Part shown: positions 41,776-50,812 of the stretch, in pieces | Numbering within the stretch: position 1 is the first letter of the stretch | Layout: the number at the start of each line of letters is the position of its first letter | NCBI GenBank assembly: GCA_049889535.1 | Contig: JBMHDF010000018.1 | Coordinates: 124,001 to 188,000, forward strand | Direction: 5' to 3' | From: JAYQKL01 sp049889535 | GTDB taxonomy: Bacteria > Pseudomonadota > Alphaproteobacteria > RS24 | DNA length: 64,000 nt | The notes under the pieces: model-generated | The model's input: the letters and a program-made list of their open reading frames with translations, nothing else | The model's database searches: none | What the model was told of the DNA's origin: nothing | Program-made: the position numbers and the translations under genes

Positions 41776-42522
41776 TTAGACTTTTGCCAAAAAGCCGCCA
41801 TCAATAGTCAGGCCCGTACCCGTAATGAATGCCGCTTCATCTGAAGCTAAAAATAATGCGCCATTGGCAATATCTTCAGGCATGCCCATTTTTGGCAATA
41901 CGGCAAAACTTTCAAACAGTGCTTTGGTTTCCGCATCTTCCATAAGGGGGCGAGTCATACCTGTTAAAATAGCGCCCGGATTAATGTGGTTCGCTGTAAT
42001 ATTATCCGGTCCCAACTCAACCGCCAGCGTTTTGGTCAAGCCCACAATAGCGTGTTTTGAGGCCGCATAAGCACTGAGACCAGGTGCCACGACATAAGCA
42101 TTGATTGAGGCAATATTGATGATCCGGCCACCGCCTCGTTTTTTCATTTCTGGTATCACACGGCGGCATAATTTAAACACAGCGTTGAGATTGACATTAT
42201 TTGTGCGCTCCCAATTATCATCGCGCATAATTTCAACATTTTCATATTCAACTATACCTGCGCAATTGACTATAATATCGACACCGCCAAAAGCAGAAAT
42301 GGTTTCATCAACCATTGTGTTTTCCGCGCCATCTTCTGTAATATCAAGCGCTAAAGTTTTAATCGAATTCGAGCCTCCCGAATGCGCGTTTTGAAGTTTT
42401 TCAGCATTTAAATCCACGCCTAAAATCTGCGCGCCCTCATCGGCAAAGAGTTTGGTAATTGCTTCGCCCATGCCATCAGCCGCACCTGTGACAATGGCAA
42501 CTTTTCCTTTTAATCTATCCAT
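41776..42522 (-). CDS. SDR-family oxidoreductase (FabG-like)
   Basis: Classical SDR, 248 residues, most like FabG-type 3-oxoacyl reductases or glucose-type dehydrogenases: TGAADGMG, NCAGIV, the catalytic Ser in NIASINA, and YAASKHAIVGLTKTLAVELG. It ends IDGGFLAKV. GGGAGG precedes the ATG. It stands alone on the minus strand, converging with the Rieske oxygenase and diverging from the CoA ligase at 42666. The region in front of it carries a spaced CCTAGC/GCTAGG repeat. Confidence 0.9.
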   Translation of the reverse strand: MDRLKGKVAIVTGAADGMGEAITKLFADEGAQILGVDLNAEKLQNAHSGGSNSIKTLALDITEDGAENTMVDETISAFGGVDIIVNCAGIVEYENVEIMRDDNWERTNNVNLNAVFKLCRRVIPEMKKRGGGRIINIASINAYVVAPGLSAYAASKHAIVGLTKTLAVELGPDNITANHINPGAILTGMTRPLMEDAETKALFESFAVLPKMGMPEDIANGALFLASDEAAFITGTGLTIDGGFLAKV

Positions 42523-42574
42523 AATGACCTCCCGTTTATGTTTTTTTAAATTACTGTATTGGTTTCAACTTACA

Positions 42575-42608
42575 CCTAGCGTATCCTCTAGTCGTTTCTT
42601 ATGCTAGG
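42575..42608. promoter_or_regulatory. Spaced inverted repeat CCTAGC ... GCTAGG
   Basis: CCTAGCGTA and TATGCTAGG are inverted copies with one mismatch, separated by 16 bp. They lie 53 bp before the SDR start on the minus strand and 58 bp before the CoA ligase start. Possibly a two-half-site operator. Confidence 0.35.
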
Positions 42609-42665
42609 CCTCTTGTAAAACATGAATGAGAAAAAGCTCGAACGCTCAATTAAAGTGGGGAAAAA

Positions 42666-44198
42666 ATGATTAATATTGGCAGTATTACAACCAAGCAGGC
42701 AAAATTGCGCGCCAAGGAATGGGCTGTTTATGACCAGCCCAGTGACCGCCGTATCACATTTGGCGAGCTGAACAAGCTCGTTAATCAAATGGCGAATGGC
42801 CTCATCGGGCTTGGTTTGGAAAAAGGTGATCGTGTTTCCATTTTATCACAAAATAGCATCGAGTTTTTGGCGCTGTTCTTTGCTTGCGGCAAGACCGGTC
42901 TTATCACGCACACGATTAACTGGCGGCTCGCAGATGGTGAAATTGAAAAAATAATTTCCAACGGGGCACCTCGCGCCTTTATTGCTCAGGCACAATTTAG
43001 CAAGACAATTGATTATCTTAAAAATGCACAAACAAATATTGAACATTGGTTGATTTATGGTGAGGGGTCAGATGGCTCGTTAGAAAAAATGTTGGCATCA
43101 GCCAGTGATGAAGAACCAGAAAATCTTGAAAATATTGGCGATGAGGACCCGCTTTTCATTCTTTATACTGGCGGCACAACCGGCGAGTCGAAAGGGGCGC
43201 TTCACTCCCATCGCTCAGCTTATTTCGGCATGCTCAATCAGACTGTCGCAGAAGGTATTCAACCGACTGATGTGTATATGCTGACTGGGCAAATGTTCCA
43301 TATTCCTGTGCTTTTAGCGGTGAACTATCTGCAACATGGGCGCCCGCTTGTGTTGATGAATTTTGACGCCAAGCTCGCACTTGAGCTTATTGAACAAGAA
43401 AAAGTTTCTGGCTTTTTGGGCATCACCACTATGCTAAATTGGATGCTGGCTGTTGAGGGATTTGAAAATTACGACCTATCAAGCTTACGACTGGTGCAAT
43501 ATGGGGGCGGACCAATGCCGTCTCGTGTCATTAAAGAAGTGGTCGAAAAATTACCCTGTAAAATTATACAAGGATATGGCCAGACTGAAGGCGTGACCAT
43601 GACTTTCCTTTCGCATGAAGACCATGTGCAAGCTGTTAATGAGGGTAAAAATACTGAGCGGCTTCTATCATGCGGGCGCGAGGGGTTTGTCACCAGTGTC
43701 AAAGTTGTTGACCCAGACGGCAATGAAGTCCCATGCGATGGCGAAACAGCTGGCGAAATTATTATCCGCTCACCAGCAAATATGATTGGATATTTCCAAC
43801 GACCTGATTTAACGCAAAGCACCATAAAAGATGGCTGGATGTGGACTGGTGATATCGCCACTTGGGATTCAGACCGCTATATTTTTATTAAAGACCGCGC
43901 CAAAGATATGATTATTTCTGGTGGTGAAAATATTTATTCCGCGCAGGTTGAGGAAGCGATTTGCAAAAATGACGCCGTACTTGAAGCCGCTGTCATTGGC
44001 GTGCCAGATGAAGAATGGGGCGAAATGGTTAAGGCTTTTGTTGTTCTCAAGCCGGGCAAAACAGCGACCAAAGAGGATATTATTCAAACGGCTAAAGAAA
44101 ATCTGGCCTCTTATCAAAAGCCGCGCATTGTTGAGTTTATTGACGAATTGCCAAAAGCACCAACTGGTAAAATTTTAAAACGGCTGCTGCGCGAATAA
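42666..44198 (+). CDS. AMP-dependent acyl-CoA synthetase/ligase
   Basis: 510-residue ANL-superfamily ligase. Motifs are the P-loop LYTGGTTGESKGALHSH, the YGQTEG motif, WTGDIATWDSD, the hinge DRAKDMIISGGENIYSAQVE and the C-terminal Lys in APTGKILKRLLR. It should make a CoA thioester from a carboxylic acid. It shows family-level similarity only to the ligase at 19876, so different acids are likely. It begins a plus-strand unit (ligase, flavin monooxygenase, MDR, NTF2-like, MBL protein). GTGGGGA precedes the ATG. Confidence 0.92.
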   Translation: MINIGSITTKQAKLRAKEWAVYDQPSDRRITFGELNKLVNQMANGLIGLGLEKGDRVSILSQNSIEFLALFFACGKTGLITHTINWRLADGEIEKIISNGAPRAFIAQAQFSKTIDYLKNAQTNIEHWLIYGEGSDGSLEKMLASASDEEPENLENIGDEDPLFILYTGGTTGESKGALHSHRSAYFGMLNQTVAEGIQPTDVYMLTGQMFHIPVLLAVNYLQHGRPLVLMNFDAKLALELIEQEKVSGFLGITTMLNWMLAVEGFENYDLSSLRLVQYGGGPMPSRVIKEVVEKLPCKIIQGYGQTEGVTMTFLSHEDHVQAVNEGKNTERLLSCGREGFVTSVKVVDPDGNEVPCDGETAGEIIIRSPANMIGYFQRPDLTQSTIKDGWMWTGDIATWDSDRYIFIKDRAKDMIISGGENIYSAQVEEAICKNDAVLEAAVIGVPDEEWGEMVKAFVVLKPGKTATKEDIIQTAKENLASYQKPRIVEFIDELPKAPTGKILKRLLRE

Positions 44199-44239
44199 GG
44201 TCAAACAATCACATAAAAACGGAAAGAGCAGGCTTGCAT

Positions 44240-45439
44240 ATGCAAAAAATCCTAATCATAGGCGCTGGCATTGCGGGCATGACGGCGGCACTGTGCTTAA
44301 CACGTAAAGGGTTTGAAGTCACAATTCTAGAGCAAAGCCCTGCTTTTGAGGATATTGGCGCTGGCATTCAGCTCAGCCCAAATGCGATGCAGGTTTTATC
44401 CCAGCTCAATTTAGCCGAGCCACTCCAACAACATGCCTTTTGCCCGAAAGCAGCAACCATGCGCCATTATCAAACGGGCAAGGTTTATTTTTCCTCTGAC
44501 CTGACGCGGGCAAATAAGCGATATGGAGCGCCCTATCTTCATATCCACCGCGCTGACCTCATTTCGGTTTTGTCGCAGGCTCTAGAAAACGCCAAAATTC
44601 CTATTTTACTTAACCAGCGAGCCACAGACTTTATTGAAACAAGCTCTGGTGTGACTGTTAAAGTGCAAAACTCAGAAAGCCCAAATGGTGAAACCATTTT
44701 AGAGGCCGATATTGTTATTGGCGCTGACGGGATTCACTCTGCTTTGGGCGCACAGGTTTTTCAGCAGGAAGCGCCAAATTTCACTCATCAGATTGCCTGG
44801 CGTGGATTGGTCGAAACAGATAAATTAGCTGATGGATTAATTGCGCCTGAAGCCAATGTCTGGGTTGGTGCGCAACAACATTTTGTCGCTTATTATGTGC
44901 GCGGTGGATCACTGGTTAATTTTGTTGCCGTAAAAGAAATGGATAAAACAACAAAACCACAAACTGAAGACTGGTACCAAAAAGGGGATTTAAATAATTT
45001 GCGCGCAGCGTTTGCGGGATGGGACACAAGAATTGAAACACTTTTAGCCGCCGCATCCCAAACCCATATTTGGGGTTTATATGACCGCCCGCCCAAACGG
45101 CAATGGGCTAAAGAGCGGCTGGTTTTAATTGGTGATGCGGCCCATCCAATGCTGCCTTTTATGGCACAAGGTGCCGCGCTGGCCATTGAGGATGCAGCTA
45201 TTTTAGCTGACAAGCTCTCACAGCCAAATCTGGCCACTGCCGAGGCACTCAAACAGTTTGAAACAGTTAGAAAACCGCGTGTGAATATGGTTTATCAAAT
45301 GGTTCAAAAAAACCGCAAAATTTTTCATGCCAAGACTTTAGGCGCGCGTCTGCATCGTGCCGTTTTATATCGCGCAGCTGGCATGCTGCCATATGCCGTG
45401 CAAAACCAGCTTGATAAAATTTATGCCTGGAAAACCTAA
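44240..45439 (+). CDS. FAD-dependent monooxygenase (salicylate/3-hydroxybenzoate hydroxylase type)
   Basis: 399-residue class A flavoprotein monooxygenase. It has the dinucleotide fold ILIIGAGIAGMTAALCL, the DG motif in VIGADGIHS, and the GD motif LIGDAAHPMLPFMAQGAALA. It would hydroxylate a phenolic (or phenol-like) ring with NAD(P)H and O2, sometimes with decarboxylation. An in-frame TTG at 44234 lies 6 bp upstream, but the ATG at 44240 is preferred. It follows the CoA ligase by 41 bp. A catechol or hydroquinone made here could enter the meta pathway at the end of the window, which is inference. Confidence 0.9.
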   Translation: MQKILIIGAGIAGMTAALCLTRKGFEVTILEQSPAFEDIGAGIQLSPNAMQVLSQLNLAEPLQQHAFCPKAATMRHYQTGKVYFSSDLTRANKRYGAPYLHIHRADLISVLSQALENAKIPILLNQRATDFIETSSGVTVKVQNSESPNGETILEADIVIGADGIHSALGAQVFQQEAPNFTHQIAWRGLVETDKLADGLIAPEANVWVGAQQHFVAYYVRGGSLVNFVAVKEMDKTTKPQTEDWYQKGDLNNLRAAFAGWDTRIETLLAAASQTHIWGLYDRPPKRQWAKERLVLIGDAAHPMLPFMAQGAALAIEDAAILADKLSQPNLATAEALKQFETVRKPRVNMVYQMVQKNRKIFHAKTLGARLHRAVLYRAAGMLPYAVQNQLDKIYAWKT

Positions 45440-45542
45440 ACCAAGCAGACGCGTTATGAACAAAACTAGCTAAAAGTCTATTTTCTTGTCGTCTGAAAAA
45501 ATGGTTTAGTTGCATATGCGGCTTGATTTATAGGGTAAAAGA

Positions 45543-46556
45543 ATGACTGATTTTAAAAGCTTAACCAATCGTTTCTGGCAACTTGATAAGCGACCTGTCG
45601 CGGGTGATTATGCCGCCGCCCTATCGTTACAAAGCAAAGCCGTTGAACCGCCCAAGGCCACTGAAATTATTGTCAAAAATAAATATATATCTCTCGACCC
45701 AGGAACCCGCATGTGGATGTCACCGCGTGAAGATAGCTATATGCCGCCATTGCCATTGGGCGCGATGATGGCAGGGCTTGGGATTGGGGAGGTTTTGGCG
45801 TCTGAAGACCCTGAGTTTTCGCCCGGTGATTTGGTGCGCGGATTTGGGCATTGGGCTGAATATTCCACAGTCACAGCTGAAAGCGCTGGCCTGACCAAAC
45901 TCGACCCATCAGTGGCGGATTGGCGCGAATATCTTGGCGCGCTTGGCTTTAACGCGCTCACCGCGCTATGGGGGATTGCTGAGATTGGCCAAGCCAAAGC
46001 TGGCGATAAAGTTTTGGTTTCTGCGGCAGCAGGCTGCACGGGGTTATTGGCCTGTCAGATTGCTTTAGCAATGGGTTGCGAGGTTTATGGCATTGCTGGC
46101 GGGCCAGAAAAATGCGCATTATTGAGCGAAAAATACGGCATTAAAACATTTGATTACAAACAGCCAGGCTTAGCCGATAGGTTGGCTGAAGTTGAAGGCG
46201 GGTTTAATATTTATTTTGAAAATGTTGGCGGCGATATTCTTGATGCCACTTTGCCGAATATGGCACTGCATGGCCGCATTGCCCTTTGCGGCATGATTGC
46301 TGATTATGAGAATAAACCCACTCAACCCAAACATTATGATCAGGTTTTAATGAAGCGGTTGCTGATACAAGGCTTCCTCGCCCCTGATTTTGCCGAGCAT
46401 ATGCCGCGCTTAACCGCACAATTAACAGATTATTATCAAAACGGGCTGATTGGTGTGCCATTTGATGATAATTTTGGAATTGAAAACACCTTAACCGCGT
46501 ATCAAAAATTATTCACGGGCGGCAATATTGGCAAAACCATTATGACGCTATATTGA
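45543..46556 (+). CDS. MDR-family NADP-dependent oxidoreductase (CurA/PTGR-like)
   Basis: 337-residue zinc-independent MDR reductase. It is a paralogue of the protein at 14183: both show SLDxGTRMW, REDxYxPPLPL, GLGIGEV, AAAGxTGxLACQIA, GRIALCG and LFTGGNIGKTI. The likely reaction is NADPH reduction of an enone. It is followed 13 bp later by an NTF2-like gene, whereas the copy at 14183 is preceded by an acyl-CoA dehydrogenase. The upstream 100 bp contain AAAACTAGC, a sequence that recurs in other promoters here. Confidence 0.9.
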   Translation: MTDFKSLTNRFWQLDKRPVAGDYAAALSLQSKAVEPPKATEIIVKNKYISLDPGTRMWMSPREDSYMPPLPLGAMMAGLGIGEVLASEDPEFSPGDLVRGFGHWAEYSTVTAESAGLTKLDPSVADWREYLGALGFNALTALWGIAEIGQAKAGDKVLVSAAAGCTGLLACQIALAMGCEVYGIAGGPEKCALLSEKYGIKTFDYKQPGLADRLAEVEGGFNIYFENVGGDILDATLPNMALHGRIALCGMIADYENKPTQPKHYDQVLMKRLLIQGFLAPDFAEHMPRLTAQLTDYYQNGLIGVPFDDNFGIENTLTAYQKLFTGGNIGKTIMTLY

Positions 46557-46569
46557 ACAGGAGCAAAAA

Positions 46570-46977
46570 ATGAGCTTGGAAAATTTGCAGGACCGCTTGG
46601 CGATTGAAGATTTATTGAACCGATATTGTGAAGGTGTAAACCAGCGCGATGCCGATATTTGGGGCAGCACATGGGCCGATGATGCCACATGGGAGCTCCC
46701 ACATTTGGATATGGAAGGCCTGAAAGGTAAAGAGACCATCGTCGCTTCATGGCTCGAAGCCATGAAATTATTCCCATTCGTTAATATGATGGCGCAAATT
46801 GGTTCACTGACCATTCAAGGGGATAAGGCAACCATGCGCAGCTACACAGACGAAGTTGCTGTCACTCAAGATGGCACTGAAATCCGCCCACGCGGTCAAT
46901 ATGATGATGAATGTGTTAAAATAAATGGTGAGTGGAAATTCGCACGCCGCAAATTTACAGTTCTGCATGGGGAATGA
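46570..46977 (+). CDS. NTF2-like/SnoaL_4-type protein
   Basis: 135-residue single-domain NTF2-like protein: LAIEDLLNRYCEGVNQRDAD, then STWADDATWELPHLDMEG, the core GDKATMRSYTDEVAV and GEWKFARRKFTVLHG. Proteins of this type occur as isomerases, dehydratases or as relatives of the small (beta) subunit of Rieske oxygenases, but also as lone proteins. AGGAG precedes the ATG. It lies in the unit after the MDR gene and before the MBL gene. Enzymatic activity is not determined. Confidence 0.82.
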   Translation: MSLENLQDRLAIEDLLNRYCEGVNQRDADIWGSTWADDATWELPHLDMEGLKGKETIVASWLEAMKLFPFVNMMAQIGSLTIQGDKATMRSYTDEVAVTQDGTEIRPRGQYDDECVKINGEWKFARRKFTVLHGE

Positions 46978-47055
46978 ATTCAAAACACCATATTGCACAG
47001 TTTAAGAATGTAAATTAGAATAATCGCATTAAGTATCTTACTATTGCGGAAACCC

Positions 47056-47949
47056 ATGTCGAACGCGTTGCCAAAGCCTGAAATCAAAAGTTTTTTTGAT
47101 GAAGCCACGAACACAGCCAGCTATGTTGTGTGGGATAGCACCACCCGACATGCTGCGGTTATCGACTCTGTGCTGGATTTTGATTATGCCTCTGGCACAA
47201 TTTATTACAAAAGCGCAGATAAAATTATTGAATTTGTGAAAGCGCAAAAATTAGAGGTCGATTGGCATATTGAGACCCATGTGCATGCTGACCATTTATC
47301 AGCCGCCCCATATTTGCAAGAAACTTTAGGCGGGAAAATTGGCATTTCCGAAAAAATCATTGAAGTCCAAAATGTGTTTGGAAAAATTTTCAATGAAGGC
47401 ACACGCTTTCAAAGAAATGGCACACAGTTTGACCACCTCTTTCAAGATAATGAAAAATATCAAATAGGGGCGCTCACTGCCACAGCTTTGCACACACCGG
47501 GCCACACACCCGCTTGTATGGCGCATCACATTGGTGATGCTGTTTTTGTTGGTGACACATTGTTTATGCCAGATGGCGGCACAGCGCGGGCTGATTTTCC
47601 TGGTGGCGACTCGCGCCAACTTTTTCGTTCTATAAAACGCATTTTAGCATTGCCAGCCAGCACGCGAATTTTTGTGTGCCACGATTATGGACCCAATGGG
47701 CGGGAATATAAATTTGAAACCAGCGTTGCTGAAGAGTTGGAAAATAATATTCATATTGCCAATAATATCTCAGAAGACGAGTTTGTCGCCTTACGTGACG
47801 CACGCGATGCAACGCTTGATATGCCCAAATTGATTTTACCCTCTATTCAGGTCAATATGCGCGCCGGTCATATGCCAGAAAGCGCTGATAATGGCGAGGT
47901 TTATTTAAAGGTTCCGATAAAAGGGCTTAAAAACAACCCAAAAGCTTAA
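47056..47949 (+). CDS. MBL-fold metallohydrolase (persulfide dioxygenase/glyoxalase II-like)
   Basis: 297-residue metallo-beta-lactamase-fold protein with the metal-binding motif THVHADHLSA (His-x-His-x-Asp-His), HTPGHTPACM, GDTLF and the late FVCHDYGPNG. This pattern is closest to ETHE1-like persulfide dioxygenases and the glyoxalase II group, which act on glutathione-linked thiols. An in-frame TTG lies at 47044; the ATG at 47056 is preferred. Its stop overlaps that of the convergent Rieske gene by 4 bp. With two GST genes nearby, a role in glutathione adduct removal is possible but unproven. Confidence 0.85.
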   Translation: MSNALPKPEIKSFFDEATNTASYVVWDSTTRHAAVIDSVLDFDYASGTIYYKSADKIIEFVKAQKLEVDWHIETHVHADHLSAAPYLQETLGGKIGISEKIIEVQNVFGKIFNEGTRFQRNGTQFDHLFQDNEKYQIGALTATALHTPGHTPACMAHHIGDAVFVGDTLFMPDGGTARADFPGGDSRQLFRSIKRILALPASTRIFVCHDYGPNGREYKFETSVAEELENNIHIANNISEDEFVALRDARDATLDMPKLILPSIQVNMRAGHMPESADNGEVYLKVPIKGLKNNPKA

Positions 47950-49277
47950 TCCTGCGCCATATAATCATTTAAGGTTTCATGGAAATGCTGCACGCGGCGT
48001 TCTTGATGCGGCAGGTAATAACCCTGATAGCCTTTTGAGTTCAGCCCTTTTTGCTGAATGCTGGCAATCGACAAATCTTGGTCTGCGGTAGTACCCAATG
48101 TTTTATCGCCATAAGAAATATGCTCATGCATCGCATCTTCCACAGGCAAATCAGGCCCGCCTGCAGGTGATGGTGTCATATCCTGCCCCTCAATCGGATG
48201 CACCAGCCACCAGTGATCAAAATAACATTTTGAGGGGTCGGTTGGGTGTGGGCGTGGGCGCAATAGCTGCATACCGTCCGGCCCAGCGGTGAGAACATTG
48301 TTTGGGAAAATATTATAAATCACATAATCGGTTGTTTGGTAATCCGTCAGATGCGCATAGTGTTTGAAACCGCGCTCAACGCCATGCTTCATTTTTTGTT
48401 TTTGAATATCAACCCGCATCTCGCGCCAGCGCGCACGCCCGACATATTGCTCACTATCCACTTCCCATGCCGCCGCCATGCTGATAAGCGGTTCACCAAT
48501 TTTATCTTGCCCATAGGCTTTTGAAGGCAAAAAAGAGGGAAACCATCCGCGATTATGCCCGCCAGTTAGTAAATCAAACTGGCAATCTTCGTAATCCGCC
48601 GCAATATAGGGGATAAGTTCTGGGTGCAAGACTTTAACATGATAAGCCTCGTTAAAATTATCAGTGATAATTTTCCAATTACAATCTGCATCAGCCGTAA
48701 TATCTAAAACCCGCAACATATTCTCACAGCGATATGAGTCTAGCTCATCGACAATTGTGGCACCTAAATAATCTTCTAAGCTCGGTGCAGCGGGGTCAAA
48801 ATTAAACCAAATCATGCCGAAACGCTCCTGACAGGGCATTTCCTTCAAATGCAATTTGCCACAGGGGCTACCTTGCGTAAAATCCTCTTCGTCAGGCACA
48901 AAAGACACCACACCATTTAAATCAAATTCCCAACCATGATAGGGGCATTGGAATTTTTGCGCATGGCCTTCGGGCGCTTGTGTAATCATTGTGCCACGAT
49001 GCGGGCAGGAGTTAAAAAAGGCTTTAACGCTGCGGTCTGGCTGGCGCACCATAATGATAGAGTCCTGCCCTAACTCGGTCGTTAAATAATCGCCAGGCTC
49101 AGGCATTTGGTAGCTTACGCCGCCAATATTCCAAACCTTGTGCCAGACATTTTGGAATTCTTTTTTCAAATAATCCGCATCTGTGTAACGGGTGGCGCAC
49201 ACTGCATCACCGCGCAATTGCGGCTCGTCAAATTTAGCTGGGCGGTCTAAACCTTTTGGTAAAATTATTGAACTCAT
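47946..49277 (-). CDS. Rieske non-heme iron oxygenase, alpha subunit
   Basis: 443-residue oxygenase component. Cluster ligands are C91-x-H93 and C111-x2-H114 (SCPHRG, CPYHGW); the iron site is TDNFNEAYHVKVLHP with H213 and H218. GGAG stands 7 nt before the ATG at 49277, and the earlier in-frame codon is TTG, so I use the ATG. It is the second gene of a tandem pair with 49302 and shares its motif spacing (HLRGD/QLRGD, FTQGSPCGKL/FPQGNPCGKL), so the two are diverged duplicates and might form a hetero-oligomer. Substrate unknown. Confidence 0.93.
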   Translation of the reverse strand: MSSIILPKGLDRPAKFDEPQLRGDAVCATRYTDADYLKKEFQNVWHKVWNIGGVSYQMPEPGDYLTTELGQDSIIMVRQPDRSVKAFFNSCPHRGTMITQAPEGHAQKFQCPYHGWEFDLNGVVSFVPDEEDFTQGSPCGKLHLKEMPCQERFGMIWFNFDPAAPSLEDYLGATIVDELDSYRCENMLRVLDITADADCNWKIITDNFNEAYHVKVLHPELIPYIAADYEDCQFDLLTGGHNRGWFPSFLPSKAYGQDKIGEPLISMAAAWEVDSEQYVGRARWREMRVDIQKQKMKHGVERGFKHYAHLTDYQTTDYVIYNIFPNNVLTAGPDGMQLLRPRPHPTDPSKCYFDHWWLVHPIEGQDMTPSPAGGPDLPVEDAMHEHISYGDKTLGTTADQDLSIASIQQKGLNSKGYQGYYLPHQERRVQHFHETLNDYMAQD

Positions 49278-49301
49278 TTTTTTCTCCAAATTTCTTGGCC
49301 T

Positions 49302-50681
49302 TTACTTTCGACCCTCTAAATAATCATTTAACACTTCATGGAAAAACCGAACACGAGTTTCTTGTCCAGATAAATAGGCATCTTCGTAAGCACGACTATG
49401 CATGCCCGCTTGCATATTTTCAGCAAGCTCCATATCCTGATAGACAATCTGGCCCGCGAGTTCAGGCACGCCTTTGCCGCCATCAAACACCCGATGCTCG
49501 CAAAACTCAGCCTCTTTGAGCGGTTTTGGGCCAGCCATGACCGACTCCACCATATCTTGCCCCGCAACCGGAAAGGCCATGCACCACAAATCAAAATAAC
49601 ATTTTTCCGGATTGGTCGGGTGCGGCTCAGAGCGGAAAAAAACCAAATTATCCGGCAAAAATGAAATCGTCACATTCGGAAAAATCACTGTATGCGGGCT
49701 GTCTGTGAGCTGCTCGTCATCCATATGCTCATAATGCACATAGCCGCGCTCGCGCCAGGTCTCGCGTTTTACTGCTTTTAAATCAAGCCAACCTTGTGCA
49801 ACCATTTCTTCATATGATGCATATTTATTTGGGTCAATGCCCCATGACTCCAAAATCATTTTATAAGGATGCGGTTCACCGTCTGGCAATCGGTCCGATA
49901 AAGAGGGGCGCATCGGTTGCACAGTGCGCCCATGCCCATTGGGCCACATTTCATGGCGTGCGGTTTCCACATCTTGGTCAATCCATGGCGGAACCTGCGG
50001 ATGAGCGGTGCGCGTGTGATAGCTTTCAGAAAAATTATCCGTCACATATTTCCAATTCGCATTGACCTCAATGCGATACCACGCCACCCGCACCGCCGTT
50101 TCCATCGGATAAGCGGCGTAAACTTCAGGCAACGGCTCTAAATATGTTTTAAGCGCGGGGGCGTCATCATTCATGGTGTACCACACAAAACCTCCCCATT
50201 GGTCGCATTTCAACTCTTTGAGCTGAAGTTTGCCGCACGGGTTGCCTTGCGGAAAATCTGTCTCGCTATCCTGCGCTTCCACCAACATGCCATCAAGCGC
50301 ATATTTCCAGCCATGATAGGGGCAATGAAAATAATCAGTTGAAGCGCTATCAGTCACCATTTTCATGCCGCGATGGCGGCAATTATTATAAAAAGCACGC
50401 ACGCTGCCATCTTCTTGGCGTACACATATCACGGACTCTTTCATGAAATGATGCACCAGATAGTCACCTGCTTCCGGAATATCTGCCAAGCGCCCGGCCA
50501 CATGCCAAATTTTTGTCCACATATGCGCCCATTCGGCATCCGCGAATTCTTGGGCATAATAGCGCTCACCAGTGATTTTATCGCCGCGCAAATGGCTGGG
50601 GTCGCGCCCATCGAGTGTTAATGGATGCCTTTGGGCAAGGGAATCTGGTTTTGCAGCAGCTTTATCAGGGCTTGATGTCAT
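49302..50681 (-). CDS. Rieske non-heme iron oxygenase, alpha subunit
   Basis: 459-residue oxygenase component. Cluster ligands are C101-x-H103 and C120-x2-H123 (NCRHRG, CPYHGW); the iron site is TDNFSESYHTRTAHP with H222 and H227. I start at the ATG at 50681, which follows CGGAGA; the longer ORF begins with a TTG. It lies 24 bp upstream of its tandem partner 47946 and is divergent from the double NTF2-like gene at 50813; between the two genes is a long inverted repeat. Confidence 0.93.
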   Translation of the reverse strand: MTSSPDKAAAKPDSLAQRHPLTLDGRDPSHLRGDKITGERYYAQEFADAEWAHMWTKIWHVAGRLADIPEAGDYLVHHFMKESVICVRQEDGSVRAFYNNCRHRGMKMVTDSASTDYFHCPYHGWKYALDGMLVEAQDSETDFPQGNPCGKLQLKELKCDQWGGFVWYTMNDDAPALKTYLEPLPEVYAAYPMETAVRVAWYRIEVNANWKYVTDNFSESYHTRTAHPQVPPWIDQDVETARHEMWPNGHGRTVQPMRPSLSDRLPDGEPHPYKMILESWGIDPNKYASYEEMVAQGWLDLKAVKRETWRERGYVHYEHMDDEQLTDSPHTVIFPNVTISFLPDNLVFFRSEPHPTNPEKCYFDLWCMAFPVAGQDMVESVMAGPKPLKEAEFCEHRVFDGGKGVPELAGQIVYQDMELAENMQAGMHSRAYEDAYLSGQETRVRFFHEVLNDYLEGRK

Positions 50682-50710
50682 TTTGAATCTCCGCGCTTGT
50701 CTTAACAAAA

Positions 50711-50757
50711 CCAGCTAAAAAATCTTAGAAAAAGGCTATCACTGTGCTTTTAGCTGG
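50711..50757. promoter_or_regulatory. 10-bp inverted repeat in divergent promoter
   Basis: CCAGCTAAAA (50711-50720) and TTTTAGCTGG (50748-50757) are perfect inverted copies 27 bp apart, roughly centred between the divergent starts at 50681 and 50813. AGCTAAAA also occurs at 45468-45475. It looks like a paired operator, with half-site centres about 3.5 helical turns apart. Confidence 0.5.
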
Positions 50758-50812
50758 CTCTACTAGCAATTTTATCAGGCGACTTTTTACCCACAGATGG
50801 AAACAATCACTT

